A stretch of 64,000 bases of DNA from Lethocerus indicus. Its lineage: Eukaryota; Arthropoda; Insecta; Hemiptera; Belostomatidae. A program made the translations under genes and the position numbers. The DNA is taken from the NCBI GenBank assembly GCA_019843655.1, contig JACDQD010000007.1, positions 26,492,365 to 26,556,364 of the forward strand, given 5' to 3'. Every line of letters starts with the position of its first letter. Position 1 is the stretch's first letter. This document shows positions 54,247-63,951 of the stretch, in pieces. The notes under the pieces are model-generated. The model saw only the letters and a program-made list of their open reading frames with translations. It was not told where the DNA came from and made no database searches.

Positions 54247-54478
54247 CCCTCTACGGGCCGAATTTTTATTTTAAATCCAAAAAAAAATTGGGGGGGAACG
54301 AAAAAATCAGCAATTATAAACCTGTATATGCGAATGAAAAAAAAATTGATATCGATATCGATTGTCTTGACAACGTTTTAGGATTAAAGATTTATCCGCC
54401 ATCCCGCTAAAAAAGCTGGTAATTATTCGGTAAAATCTCGATGAATTGAAATGCGACCTGATTAGTTACACGGGCCCA
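54247..54478. mobile_element. piggyBac-like MITE, reverse-oriented copy
   Basis: After TTAA it starts CCCTCTACGGGCC and ends GTTACACGGGCCC. The interior has ATTATAAACCTGTATATGCG and TGTCTTGACAACGTTTTAGG. The right TTAA is lost. Confidence 0.82.
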
Positions 54479-54749
54479 AAACAAATAGTTAGAACGTAGA
54501 ACGGTCCGACATATATATCTATGTTCTTTTTGAACGACACATTTCCATACGAGATGATATAAATCGTGCGATTGGTTGACGAATAAAAAGAAAACAAAGG
54601 GGAAAACAATACCATAACAGAGTGGCTCTGCACAGGTGTGTAGTAGATACTGTCAAAACAGGGACATATGTCAGGTATATTTCATTTTTTCGAAATATGC
54701 TATCGAAACGAGGAAAATAATTCGAAAACAACAAAATGATAGAGCAAAA

Positions 54750-54750
<1 letters not shown>

Positions 54751-54823
<73 letters not shown>
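54751..54823. repeat. (GT)n-(AT)n compound microsatellite
   Basis: About ten GT dinucleotides pass directly into about 26 AT dinucleotides. Confidence 0.92.
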
Positions 54824-54828
<5 letters not shown>

Positions 54829-54922
54829 GTAAAAGTTATTTCACATCCTTTGAAAAATATTAATACTTTTTAGACGGGATGAAAAAATTGTCCATTCATG
54901 GAGACAAACATGCTGCTGCGAA

Positions 54923-54980
<58 letters not shown>

Positions 54981-55115
54981 GGTAAATCTGGTAAATTTTA
55001 CATCCTTTGAAAAATAATAATACAATTGTCCATTCATAAACATGCTCCTGCGAATTTTCAGTTTTTCATCCCATCCTAAAAGTATTATTCTTTTTCACAG
55101 CTTGTAAAATGCCTT
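54823..55115. repeat. AT-tract-linked inverted repeat element, two further copies
   Basis: ACATCCTTTGAAAAATATTA and GATGAAAAAATTGTCCATTC at 54844, and again after the AT tract at 55000, then GCGAATTTTCAGTTTTTCAT and CATCCTAAAAGTATTATTC. It is homologous to 43500-43735. Confidence 0.8.
54928..54975. repeat. (AT)n microsatellite
   Basis: About 24 AT dinucleotides inside the repeated element. Confidence 0.93.
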
Positions 55116-55124
55116 TATATAGTG

Positions 55125-55129
<5 letters not shown>

Positions 55130-55192
<63 letters not shown>
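55130..55192. repeat. (AT)n microsatellite
   Basis: About 30 AT dinucleotides, ending in a short ACACAC run. Confidence 0.95.
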
Positions 55193-55195
<3 letters not shown>

Positions 55196-55329
55196 ACACA
55201 CACAAAGGAAAGGTCTGCTCCAATTTTTAAAACAAATTGTAACACTTGTGTATTACGACTGACTTTAATTTTATATGTAAGGTAAATATATAAGATGAAT
55301 ATAAACTATAGCACGAATACTGAACTATA

Positions 55330-55620
55330 GGTAGTACTATTGCTAGATGCGAGAGTAGTAGTCGGGTTGACTCAGTGTTGGCGGCAACGCGATTATTAAT
55401 GCCTCCTCAACTCCGGCCGTGCGATAGCCATCGCCCCAGAGGAAACGGAAAATCCACGTTCGAAACCGAAAGGATTCGTGACGCAATTCGTGCACAGCGG
55501 CCGACCCCGCGAAGGAGGAAATTCCCCCCCGTTGGACGGTGGGGAAAAAAGGACACAATTTCTTGTTACGCCAACATCGCCTCCCCCCCTCTCGTTTATT
55601 TGGAATAAATATTTTTAATT
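55330..55620. other. GC-richer unassigned segment
   Basis: Both strands carry open frames (up to 98 codons) and CG dinucleotides are frequent, but no domain or splice partner is recognised. It could hold an unrecognised exon or promoter. Confidence 0.25.
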
Positions 55621-55693
55621 CCGTTGGAATCCCCCACATCCGAATAAGATAGGGGATTTTAAATTTGGCATCATTTCCTTTTTTTTTCGTTAA

Positions 55694-55904
55694 CCCTCTA
55701 AGGGGCCCCTGTAACTTTCAGGCCACATTTCAATTTCAAATAATTATCAGCTTTTTTCAGTGAGACGGCGCATAAATCTCAATCCCGCAATAAAATTGTT
55801 TGAACGGATTTTTTTTTTTCATTCGCATATATAGGTTTCAAATTGCTGATTTTTAGTTCCCACAATTTTTTCGGATTTAAAATAAAAATTCGGACCGTAG
55901 AGGG
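55694..55904. mobile_element. piggyBac-like MITE (211 bp), both TTAA sites intact
   Basis: TTAA precedes CCCTCTAAGGGGCCCC and follows CGGACCGTAGAGGG. The interior has GGTTTCAAATTGCTGATTTT, and part of the ACGTTGTC block is replaced. Confidence 0.85.
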
Positions 55905-56011
55905 TTAAAATTCGAGCGTTCAAAAGATAAGATATCACATCCGTCGGTTTTAAGTAGATATTTCTTTTTGTAGATTTTGCATTCCGATGCTCCCTATCGC
56001 TGCTTCATCAA

Positions 56012-56219
56012 TTAGGGGTACCCAAAAGTAATCAACATTTTGACTCTGGAATTTTGCTAAAAAACAAACTTTAATTATTAATCTACTATATATTCCAACC
56101 GATATTATCGACAACTCTGTGCCACTTTTCCGGCAAATTTTCGATTCCCCCCTCTTGAGGAACTCCTCAAGACCAAAATACATCTTATCAAATTGTTGAT
56201 TACTTTTGTGTACCCCTAG
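56012..56219 (-). mobile_element. Mariner-derived MITE, third copy (reverse orientation)
   Basis: It starts TTAGGGGTACCCAAAAGTAA and ends TTACTTTTGTGTACCCCTAG. On the minus strand the transposase start is readable as FDKMYFGLEEFLKRG. The left TA flank is changed to AA. Confidence 0.86.
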
Positions 56220-56689
56220 GTATACTGGCTGGTTAAAATGCCAATCGTTTAAAAGTTCTCGCCCGTAGGTTTTAAATATTTTATTTTTGTTTCCCTTTTT
56301 CAACGAAAGGATTATTCAGTTATGAACGGCGTTTGGAAGGCTTCGTCCCGGGAGGGGGGAGGAGGGGGGGGGAAATCGAACAACGAAAACGACAGTTTAA
56401 AACGTCAGGAGAAAACCAAGTACGATTATTATTTAAGGACTTAAAAAACGGATAAAGAATAACTAGTAGTAAAAACCCAACAGGAAGTGACAACAGACTG
56501 CGAAGGTTGAAAGATAGTACAGACGAGGACAGAAAAAAGAATTGTAATTTAAACGATTCGCTGCCAACATTGCACAACCAAATATCCCCCCACATAAACT
56601 GCCAAACATAAAATTAATTAATTAATTTGTTAATAGCCTTAATTTTGCAATGATGAAGTATTTTAATTGTAGATTTTCTACTCGGCGGT

Positions 56690-56845
56690 TTGGTCTTTCG
56701 CCAGACCGGTTTCGCGGCCGCTCACCACCACCTTCAGTAGCGTACGTCTACAGTTCGGTGTAGACTATTTCAATTGTACAAGTGTGAAACGGGTGACAGT
56801 GCGAACACGATGCCCCCACACGAGCATCCAAAGTGACACTGACGC
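56690..56845. repeat. Foldback MITE, degenerate
   Basis: TTTGGTCTTTCGCCAGACCG and TTTCGCGGCCGCTCACCACC, then CGATGCCCCCACACGAGCAT and CCAAAGTGACACTGACGCC; the right arm is incomplete. Confidence 0.65.
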
Positions 56846-56993
56846 CAAATGGGTATTCCAAACGAATTATCGGTTGTAGGGAATTTTCGGGTGTAAAAAT
56901 CCGCTTTTCAGAAAAGATTTTCAGTTGAAAACCAGATTTTCGACAGCTATTACTATGTTAAAAAGACGCCTTTTAGACATGATTTCGCGTCGC

Positions 56994-57145
56994 GTCATAC
57001 AGAAAGGTATGACATTTACGTCATACCTCCAGAAAGGTATGACATTTACGTCATACCTACAGAAAGGTATGACCTACCACAGACCTAGTCGAATGCAGGG
57101 GTGTGACGTCACTCGCGGTCATCACTGGAAAGGTATGACGTCATC
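56994..57145. repeat. 30-bp tandem repeat of a GGTATGAC/GTCATACC palindrome
   Basis: Units AGAAAGGTATGACATTTACG TCATACCTCC at 57001 and 57031 and a partial one at 57061 each form a perfect 8-bp dyad around ATTTAC. Two further variants carry the full palindrome TGACGTCA (57104-57111 and 57136-57143). Confidence 0.88.
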
Positions 57146-57199
57146 CCGTTGCCATGACAAGGTCGGGCCAAACATTGGGAAGCAAACGACGTATTTAGA

Positions 57200-57870
57200 G
57201 TTTAAAAAACCACTCTTAGTCACGATTTTCGAAGTGAAAAACCCGATTTTGGCGCCCGTTTTCGCGGCGAAAAGCGCTACCTCCTGTACGAGTGAGCGCC
57301 GAGAAAGTTCGTGCGACATTTGGACTATCGAAAATTCCGATAATCGAATTTTAATTTTTCACACAACAACAAGAATCGAAACGGAGAGAAGAAGGCGTGC
57401 GAAACCGACGACGTTTTAACAGTCTAATCGACCGTATTAGTAACGGAACGCTACTGAAGCGTGGCGAGAAGCTGAAACCGGCGAAACCGAGAATCCGCGC
57501 CCGCGTACCATTATTCTATAGAAATAAAAGAAAGTATACAATAAGCTTGAAAGTGGGTTATCGTCAATCGCCGTGTAAAAAACGGTTTGACGAGATAAAT
57601 TTCAGGGAGAGTGAAATTAATTAAGTACGCAAAGATAAAGTGGGCAACTTAACGCCGGGTCGACTTTGGATAATCTCGACATAATGTGGAAATGACGAAA
57701 ATCGTTCACTTTTTGAATAGATTTCTCGTCGTCCTTCTGTCTTTGACTAGACCGGTTTCATCAACAGTAGCTCTTTTTTGCCAGTAGCATTTTTTTAACC
57801 ACAGCCCGGTGACTCACTCTTGCGTATCGGTCGCTTGATCGTGCATCCTGTTTATATATATTGTCTTCTT
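57200..57870. other. Unassigned sequence
   Basis: Open frames of moderate length without recognised domains; a foldback fragment (TTTGACTAGACCGGTTTCAT) lies near 57743. Confidence 0.35.
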
Positions 57871-57875
57871 TCTCA

Positions 57876-57876
57876 C

Positions 57877-57914
<38 letters not shown>
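57876..57914. repeat. (AT)n microsatellite
   Basis: About 19 AT dinucleotides. Confidence 0.93.
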
Positions 57915-57918
<4 letters not shown>

Positions 57919-59100
57919 TATGTACTAGTTTTAAAATATTCCAAAAAATATGACCTGAAACCGCATATAAGTTTCAGAGTCCCGCGATTATGTTACTACT
58001 TTAATTACAATGTTAATGGGGGGTTGAAGATATAATTCCGGTAATTAAACTGTCACATGTCACATCATCGATAATAAATTTAAACGGATCCTGGAAATAT
58101 GGCTCCAAAGAGTTCAGAATGCAGCTATAGTAATTATCTTCCTCTTTTTTTAAATTATAATTCTATAAAAATTATATATAAAAAAATAGTCGACGAAACT
58201 ACTTTATGGAGTATAATAAACATAAAACAAGAACTAGAAGACGGTGAAGACTGCGGCCTCTTTCCGAACGCTAATTCAAAAAAGGTTTTTTTTTTTGTTT
58301 AACCACCCTAGCGCAAGTATTTCTGTCTGTACTCGTATCATAAATGAGGTGAGAATGTATAGGCATACGAAAACGGATAAGTCGGGTTTAAATTTTCAAA
58401 TTTTAGTAAAAATTTAGTGAATTAAAGTGCAAGGGAGGGAGGAGTTCGGTTGTGTGCTGGTTAGTGTTGAGTTCGGATTGAAAATTTTATTAATAATAAT
58501 AATAATAGTAATAATTGCGAGGACTTACTGAAATACGCTCGGGGGGGCGTAGAAAAGCAGTTTTCACTCGAACGAGGGACTGAAGAGAACTGGACCGGAG
58601 CAGTCGGTTCTAGACCGGTTTTATGGTTCGGCGTTTCGACGCCAACGCCACCTGGCACCGTTTTAGACTAACTACGATTCCTAGAAATTAAATGTGAGCG
58701 TCGGGGGGACTTCCCCACCACCATCAGAACTAGGATAAATAGAAAAAACCCGGAAAACTGGGGTAAAACGGAAGCCGTACAGATGCGGAGGGAGGGAAAA
58801 CCCCGCCAATTACATAGTACGGAACGAAATTTCCGACAACTAGAGGAGCTAATAATTAAGGTCAACGCGAATTGCTGCACGGGCTGGCTTCCGGTAAGGA
58901 GGCCCCGTTTTCTGGGAAGAACCTCCGAAATGTACAAGAACAACGGAATTTATTTTAATTCGCGGAAAAGTCCTGCGTTTTCTTTCGGTCGAAATTACAT
59001 TGGGGACGTCACGAATGAATTCCCAAGCGCAGCACCGTCCCTTAAATTGAATAAAGGTTTTACCGGTACGGGAGGAGGCATTGGAAATGTATTCAGAATT
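57915..59100. other. Unassigned intergenic sequence
   Basis: It contains a 107-codon plus-strand open frame at 58783-59106 (with NANCCTGWLPVRRPRFLG) that lacks a recognisable domain and ends inside foldback-family sequence, plus a short foldback fragment near 58607 (CGGTTCTAGACCGGTTTTAT). No gene is called. Confidence 0.35.
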
Positions 59101-59103
59101 GCG

Positions 59104-59523
59104 TAGATTTCGTCTGTTTCTGTCTCCTCTCTCTCGCCGGTTTCGTCTTTTGCTAGACTGGTTTAGCCGTTCGCCATCTTCAGTAGCGGTCCTGTAGCAG
59201 GATTAGTGGCCGGGGGTTGGATTTTGGTATCGACTTTTTGGTAAATTTTGGTGAATCCCACTCAACTCAACTCAATTCGAAGAAGACAAACAAAATCCCC
59301 CCCCCCAAAAAAACACAATAACAAGTCACACAAACAGACAACCGCCAGAGTACAATGCAGTGAGGATGCCCAATAAACATCCACAGTGCCAAAAGTGACT
59401 ACCGCCGCTACTGAAGATGGCGAGCAGCAGAAACCGGTCTAGCAAAAGACCAAAACAGCAAGAGGAGACAGAAATACAAAAAATCTACGGTATTCCGACC
59501 CTCACACACCACAAAACAGGTAT
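59104..59523. mobile_element. Foldback MITE, long copy
   Basis: The left arm is GTAGATTTCGTCTGTTTCTG, TTTGCTAGACTGGTTTAGCC and CGCCATCTTCAGTAGCGG; the right arm is CAGTGAGGATGCCCAATAAA, CCGCTACTGAAGATGGCGAG, CCGGTCTAGCAAAAGACCAA and the end CACCACAAAACAGGTATTTT. The loop carries an A/C-rich segment like that of 3843-4301. Confidence 0.85.
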
Positions 59524-59580
59524 TTTAAATATATTTTATTCGATAAATAATTAAATATACATTATAACATACACTTTGTA

Positions 59581-59581
<1 letters not shown>

Positions 59582-59628
<47 letters not shown>
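59582..59628. repeat. (AT)n microsatellite
   Basis: About 23 AT dinucleotides. Confidence 0.94.
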
Positions 59629-59630
<2 letters not shown>

Positions 59631-59834
59631 GTGAAAGTAACACACGTATTTATATTAATGTTATAACACATTTTTATGAATGGGAATTTATCGAGTAAAT
59701 TATATTTTATTCAACAGATAATTAAATACGAACAATCAAATACAGTTCTAACCCCATCTAGTACTATATAATACTATATATAAAATTAAATGTACACAGC
59801 GTATCATATAAGTTTATACATGTAGGTACATTAT

Positions 59835-59840
59835 TTTATT
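59835..59840 (-). terminator. Candidate polyadenylation signal of the FAM173-family gene
   Basis: TTTATT on the plus strand is AATAAA on the minus strand, about 150 nt after the stop at 59994 and just beyond the hairpin at 59879-59937. Use is inferred from position. Confidence 0.45.
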
Positions 59841-59878
59841 TTTAAATATGCGGTTTTTATTTTTCGCCGTGTTTGGAG

Positions 59879-59937
59879 ACCCGAGCAAGCCCCACAGGAA
59901 GGGTATTCACCCATTCCTTCCTGGGGCCCTCTCGGGT
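59879..59937. other. 59-nt two-segment hairpin in the presumed 3' UTR
   Basis: ACCCGAG pairs with CTCGGGT at the base, and CCCCACAGGAAGG pairs with CCTTCCTGGGG (one bulge) above it, with a small asymmetric internal loop and a 13-nt terminal loop. It lies between the stop codon and the candidate polyadenylation signal of the minus-strand methyltransferase gene. Confidence 0.7.
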
Positions 59938-59993
59938 GTGTTGTGTCCACTTCCAACGAGAAAATAATTAATTTCACTCACCGGTCGACAGTA

Positions 59994-60179
59994 TTAACGG
60001 TCCGATTTCCCTTCGGCACTCTCGGAGTTTTCGAAACTCCGCTGGAAATGGTACAACCAGACGGTGTCAACGCCGGAACCGATAATTTTCACCGGCTCCC
60101 TTTTCGGAATCGGGAAGCGGCAGGCGACGACGCGAGCATCCGTCAATTCGTCGCTCAACTTTCTCTCCAGGTCGCCCAT
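59994..60179 (-). CDS. ATPSCKMT: FAM173-family exon 4 and stop
   Basis: The acceptor is CGTTTTCAG|A. It encodes [60 protein letters not shown] and R, then TAA. L(E/R)xKL..EL..DARVVxCRFPxP and (D/R)xVWxY are the family's C-terminal motifs. Confidence 0.9.
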   Translation of the reverse strand: MGDLERKLSDELTDARVVACRFPIPKREPVKIIGSGVDTVWLYHFQRSFENSESAEGKSDR

Positions 60180-62626
60180 CTGAAAACGTTAAATAAACAG
60201 TTGAACAACGAATATTGTTCGATTGGCGGAATATTTTTTTTTTAAATAATATTTTATACATTGTAATCGGGCAGCTTATCGCTGATTTAGTGCTTCATCG
60301 TATTGTCCCTACTTACATACAAATTGACGAGCACTGTTTCAAACCTGAGAAGGGGTATCAAATCAGAGCTAGAAGTGATAGAAATGTAAATTTACGATCC
60401 ACTAAGATGACATAAAACTCAATAAACCTCATTCTCAGTCAATACTCATGGTATTCAGTTGCTTCTGTTGATTGATTAACTTCTACTATCTTACAGGTGC
60501 CAGAATTCTCGACAATGACCCAAGATTGAAGGCTAACAGAGTTCACAGTGGGCCCTCAGAGAGGCTATGACAACCGGGCTACATTGAGAACAGAAATCTC
60601 ACAAATGCCGACCAGAATGGAGAAATAAAAAAAAATAAAATATATTTCTGAAAGTTGAGTGTCATTAATCCTCTTAGGATTATTAAATGTATTCCTTTAT
60701 TAGTGCGGTACCATCCTCTGCTGATGTAACCGATAACACAATTTGGAAATAATTGTATTTATAATAATTATTATACAGGGTGTCCCAAAATTAACGCAAG
60801 ATTTGAATCGAACTGTGGCTGCCAAATTATTTTTGAAATATTGTTCAACAATATATCGTGTCACGCTCCATTTGCACCGACCCTAAACTATCAGCTGTCA
60901 AGTGGTTTTTTAATAGAGTTCCCAACTTTACTGCAAGAATGCAGTGGCAAATTCAAATCTTGCGTTAATTTTGGGATGCCCTATACATATAATATATTAA
61001 TATATTATTATCTACCCCTCTACCTCCCTAATAATACTATCGCGGTAGTCCTTTTCCCTTGAAAGTTTTATTTTATTCGCCACACGACTGTCTGTAATAT
61101 TGTAACGAACTTACCATTTCCTCGACGCCGAATATGACGACGTTATTGTAAGGCGCGACCGAAAACTTCCACAAATCCTTTCTGTAGAACGAAGTCCTGC
61201 CCGAGAGTCCGTTTCTGAGTGCCGAAAATTTCGAGTACAGCACCAGCCAATAGTTGAGTTCGACTCCAGTCGCTTTGAACCCGCTCTCGGCAGCCGCCAA
61301 CACCTAGGAGCATATACCAAATCAAATATTATAGCATTGTATTCTGAAAATTAATTGTGTTTAAAGAAGGTTTAGCATTGCCAGCTGAAATGAAACCTTC
61401 GTGAAGGCTATCCCAACAAAGTATATCGGTCGCTAGGAATCACGGGGAGAAAATATTTAGAAGGCAGTTGCATAAAATCTGCATTTTAGTAGACACAACA
61501 TTTTGTTTCTTTTGATATATCTATTAACCAGTTATACGACAAACAGGTTCGGTTTATCTTAATTTGTTACTCACAAGTTCCTCAAATTTTTCTTTAATTA
61601 TTTTACTTTACACGCCTCTTTGCATCCGCTTATTTATTATCCGACATTTTTAGGTGGGAGGGACATTTAATTTTGTTTGAATATTGGTTTGTTGTCATAT
61701 AAGCCTATAATGCTATATTAGCTAAAAAGAAAAAATTAAATACATTTCTTTCTTCGATAATTCAGTCATTTTGCTTTGATAATTCTGTCTTCTCTCACTT
61801 ATTTTCGCTACTTAGTTTCGATAGCAAAAGCTGCGACCGGACTGAATGTTCTTAAGACAGTATAAAATTGTAGTTTATGCTATCATTATCTATAAAACGT
61901 GCTTAAAATTAATATATAATCGATGAATAATTGAAATGAATCTCACAATCCGTCCATCCCCGCTACCTATGTCGAGAAGGTTGCCTTTCCGACCTCTGAG
62001 TGCCAGGAGGACATTGGATATCTGTTGCGGAGTTGCCGGAACGTAAGGTAAACATATCCTTCGTAGTGCCGGAGAAACAAACGGATAACATACAGCCGAT
62101 AAAGCCAGAGCAGCACCACCTACACATTGAACATAGAACATTAATCGTTGTTAATGTGCAACTGCAAAATCTTGCAAATTTGTAGCTTATTTTATTAATA
62201 AAAAATGAACGAAGAAAATATATTCAATGATTGAAAAGAAAGTGAATAAATAATCATAACTAGTAAAGATCATATCTATGTATCAACAAACACTACAGAA
62301 AAGTATCAACATATATAGCACAGTTTAGTTAACAATAATAAATTAGCACCAACATTTTCTGTACTGCAATTTATAAATTGTAACAAATTTTAATATAAAG
62401 TTGAACGTCCGGTATCAGATCTATTCTTTCCGCTGTATGTTTGCTATCCAATTGTGGAATTAGTCAATCAAAAATAAACAAATTTTTATTTCTCTTTTTT
62501 GAACTCGTTGTAAAATAATGCGGGCAGTATACCTGTTAGGCCGACGGCAAGCCATCCAAACGATTTAGACGACTTTGTAATGCTATTCTTAACATTACTG
62601 TCCAAACCTTCGATGCCCAGGTCCAT
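59994..62626 (-). CDS. ATPSCKMT: FAM173-family mitochondrial lysine methyltransferase (complete, four exons)
   Basis: Seven-beta-strand SAM-dependent methyltransferase. Vertebrate members methylate a lysine of ATP synthase subunit c (ATPSCKMT) or of the ADP/ATP carrier (ANTKMT) in mitochondria; which one this insect-like protein resembles cannot be decided here. Minus-strand exons: 62626-62533, 62119-61947, 61303-61115, 60179-59994; 642 nt, 213 residues. The N-terminus has a membrane/targeting helix ([20 protein letters not shown]), then [23 protein letters not shown] motif [21 protein letters not shown], post-[35 protein letters not shown], and [25 protein letters not shown] near the end. 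The length fits the family. A 3' hairpin and AATAAA follow the stop. Confidence 0.92.
60180..61114. other. FAM173-family intron 3
   Basis: AT-rich intron containing one short MITE (60776-60983) and nothing else recognised. Confidence 0.6.
60776..60983. mobile_element. CAGGGTGTCCC MITE (208 bp) with TA flanks
   Basis: The ends are CAGGGTGTCCCAAAATTAAC and, inverted, GTTAATTTTGGGATGCCCTA, continuing with GCAAGATTTGAAT and ATTCAAATCTTGC, about 33 bp of inverted repeat, TA on both sides. No open frame; Tc1/mariner-type by target site and end sequence. Confidence 0.88.
61115..61303 (-). CDS. ATPSCKMT: FAM173-family exon 3, post-I motif
   Basis: The acceptor is GCTCCTAG|G and the donor GAAATG|GTAAGT. 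It encodes [40 protein letters not shown] and [20 protein letters not shown] then EEM. The Glu of GVELN is the ribose-binding acid of the fold. Confidence 0.92.
61947..62119 (-). CDS. ATPSCKMT: FAM173-family exon 2, PYVPAT block and SAM motif I
   Basis: The acceptor is CAATGTGTAG|G and the donor CGGATT|GTGAGA. It encodes [40 protein letters not shown] and [24 protein letters not shown](P) is the family signature and DxGSGDGR the SAM-binding loop. Confidence 0.92.
62533..62626 (-). CDS. ATPSCKMT: FAM173-family exon 1, N-terminus and start of membrane helix
   Basis: It encodes [20 protein letters not shown] and [11 protein letters not shown]; the donor is CTAACAG|GTATAC. A T/C-rich AG (TTTCAGTTGCAG) immediately upstream of the ATG suggests a further non-coding 5' exon. 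Confidence 0.8.
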
Positions 62627-62639
62627 TCGTAACCTGCAA

Positions 62640-63780
62640 CTGAAACCTCCTTCGAATAATTAAATTTGTAAGCGAGGCCCACCTATTGATCACCTGCAGG
62701 ATTTAAACTAAAACTTTGAATGAAATTTCATTCAAGAAGAAAGAACACTTTCTGTTGTATATTTTCGAAAGATATGTAACAGAATGTGTAGTAAAATTTC
62801 ATAAATAATCAAACGATGTTTTTTTCCGTCTTTTAAGATCCAATCGGTACGCTAATGATCATCAGTGTTCCCAACTCTGAAACAAAAAATACTCTTTTCT
62901 CTGTAATGAAATAATTATAAGCTTGTTTAAAATGTATACCAAATACTCTATTGACATTAATAAAACAGAAATTAACTCATTTCCTTGTATCCAACATATT
63001 TTATCTCTAAAACTTAACCTTAGGCACACAAATTCGTAGGGTTTCATTTGAATTTTTTTTATTCGTAATTCATTTGAGAAAACATACCAAGACTCACTTT
63101 GAATAATAAATCTTTGAGGTCAAATAGCAAAAACAAAATAACTCAAAGAGTACAAATTAGTACACAAATAGTACTCAAAGAGTAACAAATGCAAGGCAGA
63201 ACAAAAAATAGTTGCACATTTATTTATACCTACAGACAGTAGTTTTTTGAAATTTCAATTTCTTTATAATTATTTTCATTCTGCATCTCAATTTATTACT
63301 GTCTACTCGATATCTCCTGAGATTTGTATGGCCAATACATTAAATGAATTTTAATACATATACAGTTTTATGAAATATTATTGTGTTGTTACCAACAGCA
63401 GGATTGTTATTGTGTTTCAGCAGTGTATGTAAAATTTTCTGCGAAAATAAAATTGAAAATATTCTAATAAATCTGGACACTCACGCTTTGAGGTTTTATG
63501 GGACTTGTAACTTCATTAAACTGCAGACTTCAGTTCAGTGGTTTTGTGCCAACAGATCGGTCCCAGGTTTTAATCATTACATTTAATTCCAAAAGTTTAA
63601 AATTTGAGATCAACATAGAGGAGAAAAATAAGACTTTCTAAGAAACATGTCAGCTAAAAATAAATAATATAAATGCCCAAAATATATATATATATATATA
63701 CATACATACTTAAATAAATTATTTACTCATCTATACAATTTATTATATATTTATATACACTGGTACAAATTACAAAATAA
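62640..63780. other. AT-rich intergenic region
   Basis: Short AT tracts and a 20-bp direct repeat-like stretch near 63140-63190 (AACTCAAAGAGTACAAATTA, ACTCAAAGAGTAACAAA). No gene recognised. The left end should contain the promoter of the minus-strand methyltransferase. Confidence 0.45.
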
Positions 63781-63951
63781 TCACTCATATTTGAGAAACA
63801 GTTCACATATATACTCAACTAACAAATCATTAGCGTAACTTTTGATTTTCACTAAAATTTTTTCAGTTTTGTCAATTTGTGGTGTCGCACTATCGACATT
63901 TTTCTCACTCTGATCCAGTATTCTTTGCTGTTCTTGTCTTCCTCTCCCAGG
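63781..63951 (-). CDS. Probable terminal exon of an unidentified gene at the right edge
   Basis: On the minus strand, after CGTTTAGCAG|C, an open frame of 56 codons reads PGRGRQEQQRILDQSEKNVD, SATPQIDKTEKILVKIKSYA and NDLLVEYICELFLKYE with a stop at 63781-63783. The composition (charged, helical C-terminus) and a better base mix than the flanks suggest coding. An alternative acceptor (TGTTTCAG|C at 63972) opens other, shorter frames. I do not recognise the family; the rest of the gene lies right of the window. Confidence 0.4.
   Translation of the reverse strand, partial: PGRGRQEQQRILDQSEKNVDSATPQIDKTEKILVKIKSYANDLLVEYICELFLKYE

Noticed and set aside
58783..59106. 107-codon plus-strand open frame with TGWLPVRRPRFLG
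   Set aside because: No recognisable domain, and its end lies in foldback-element sequence.
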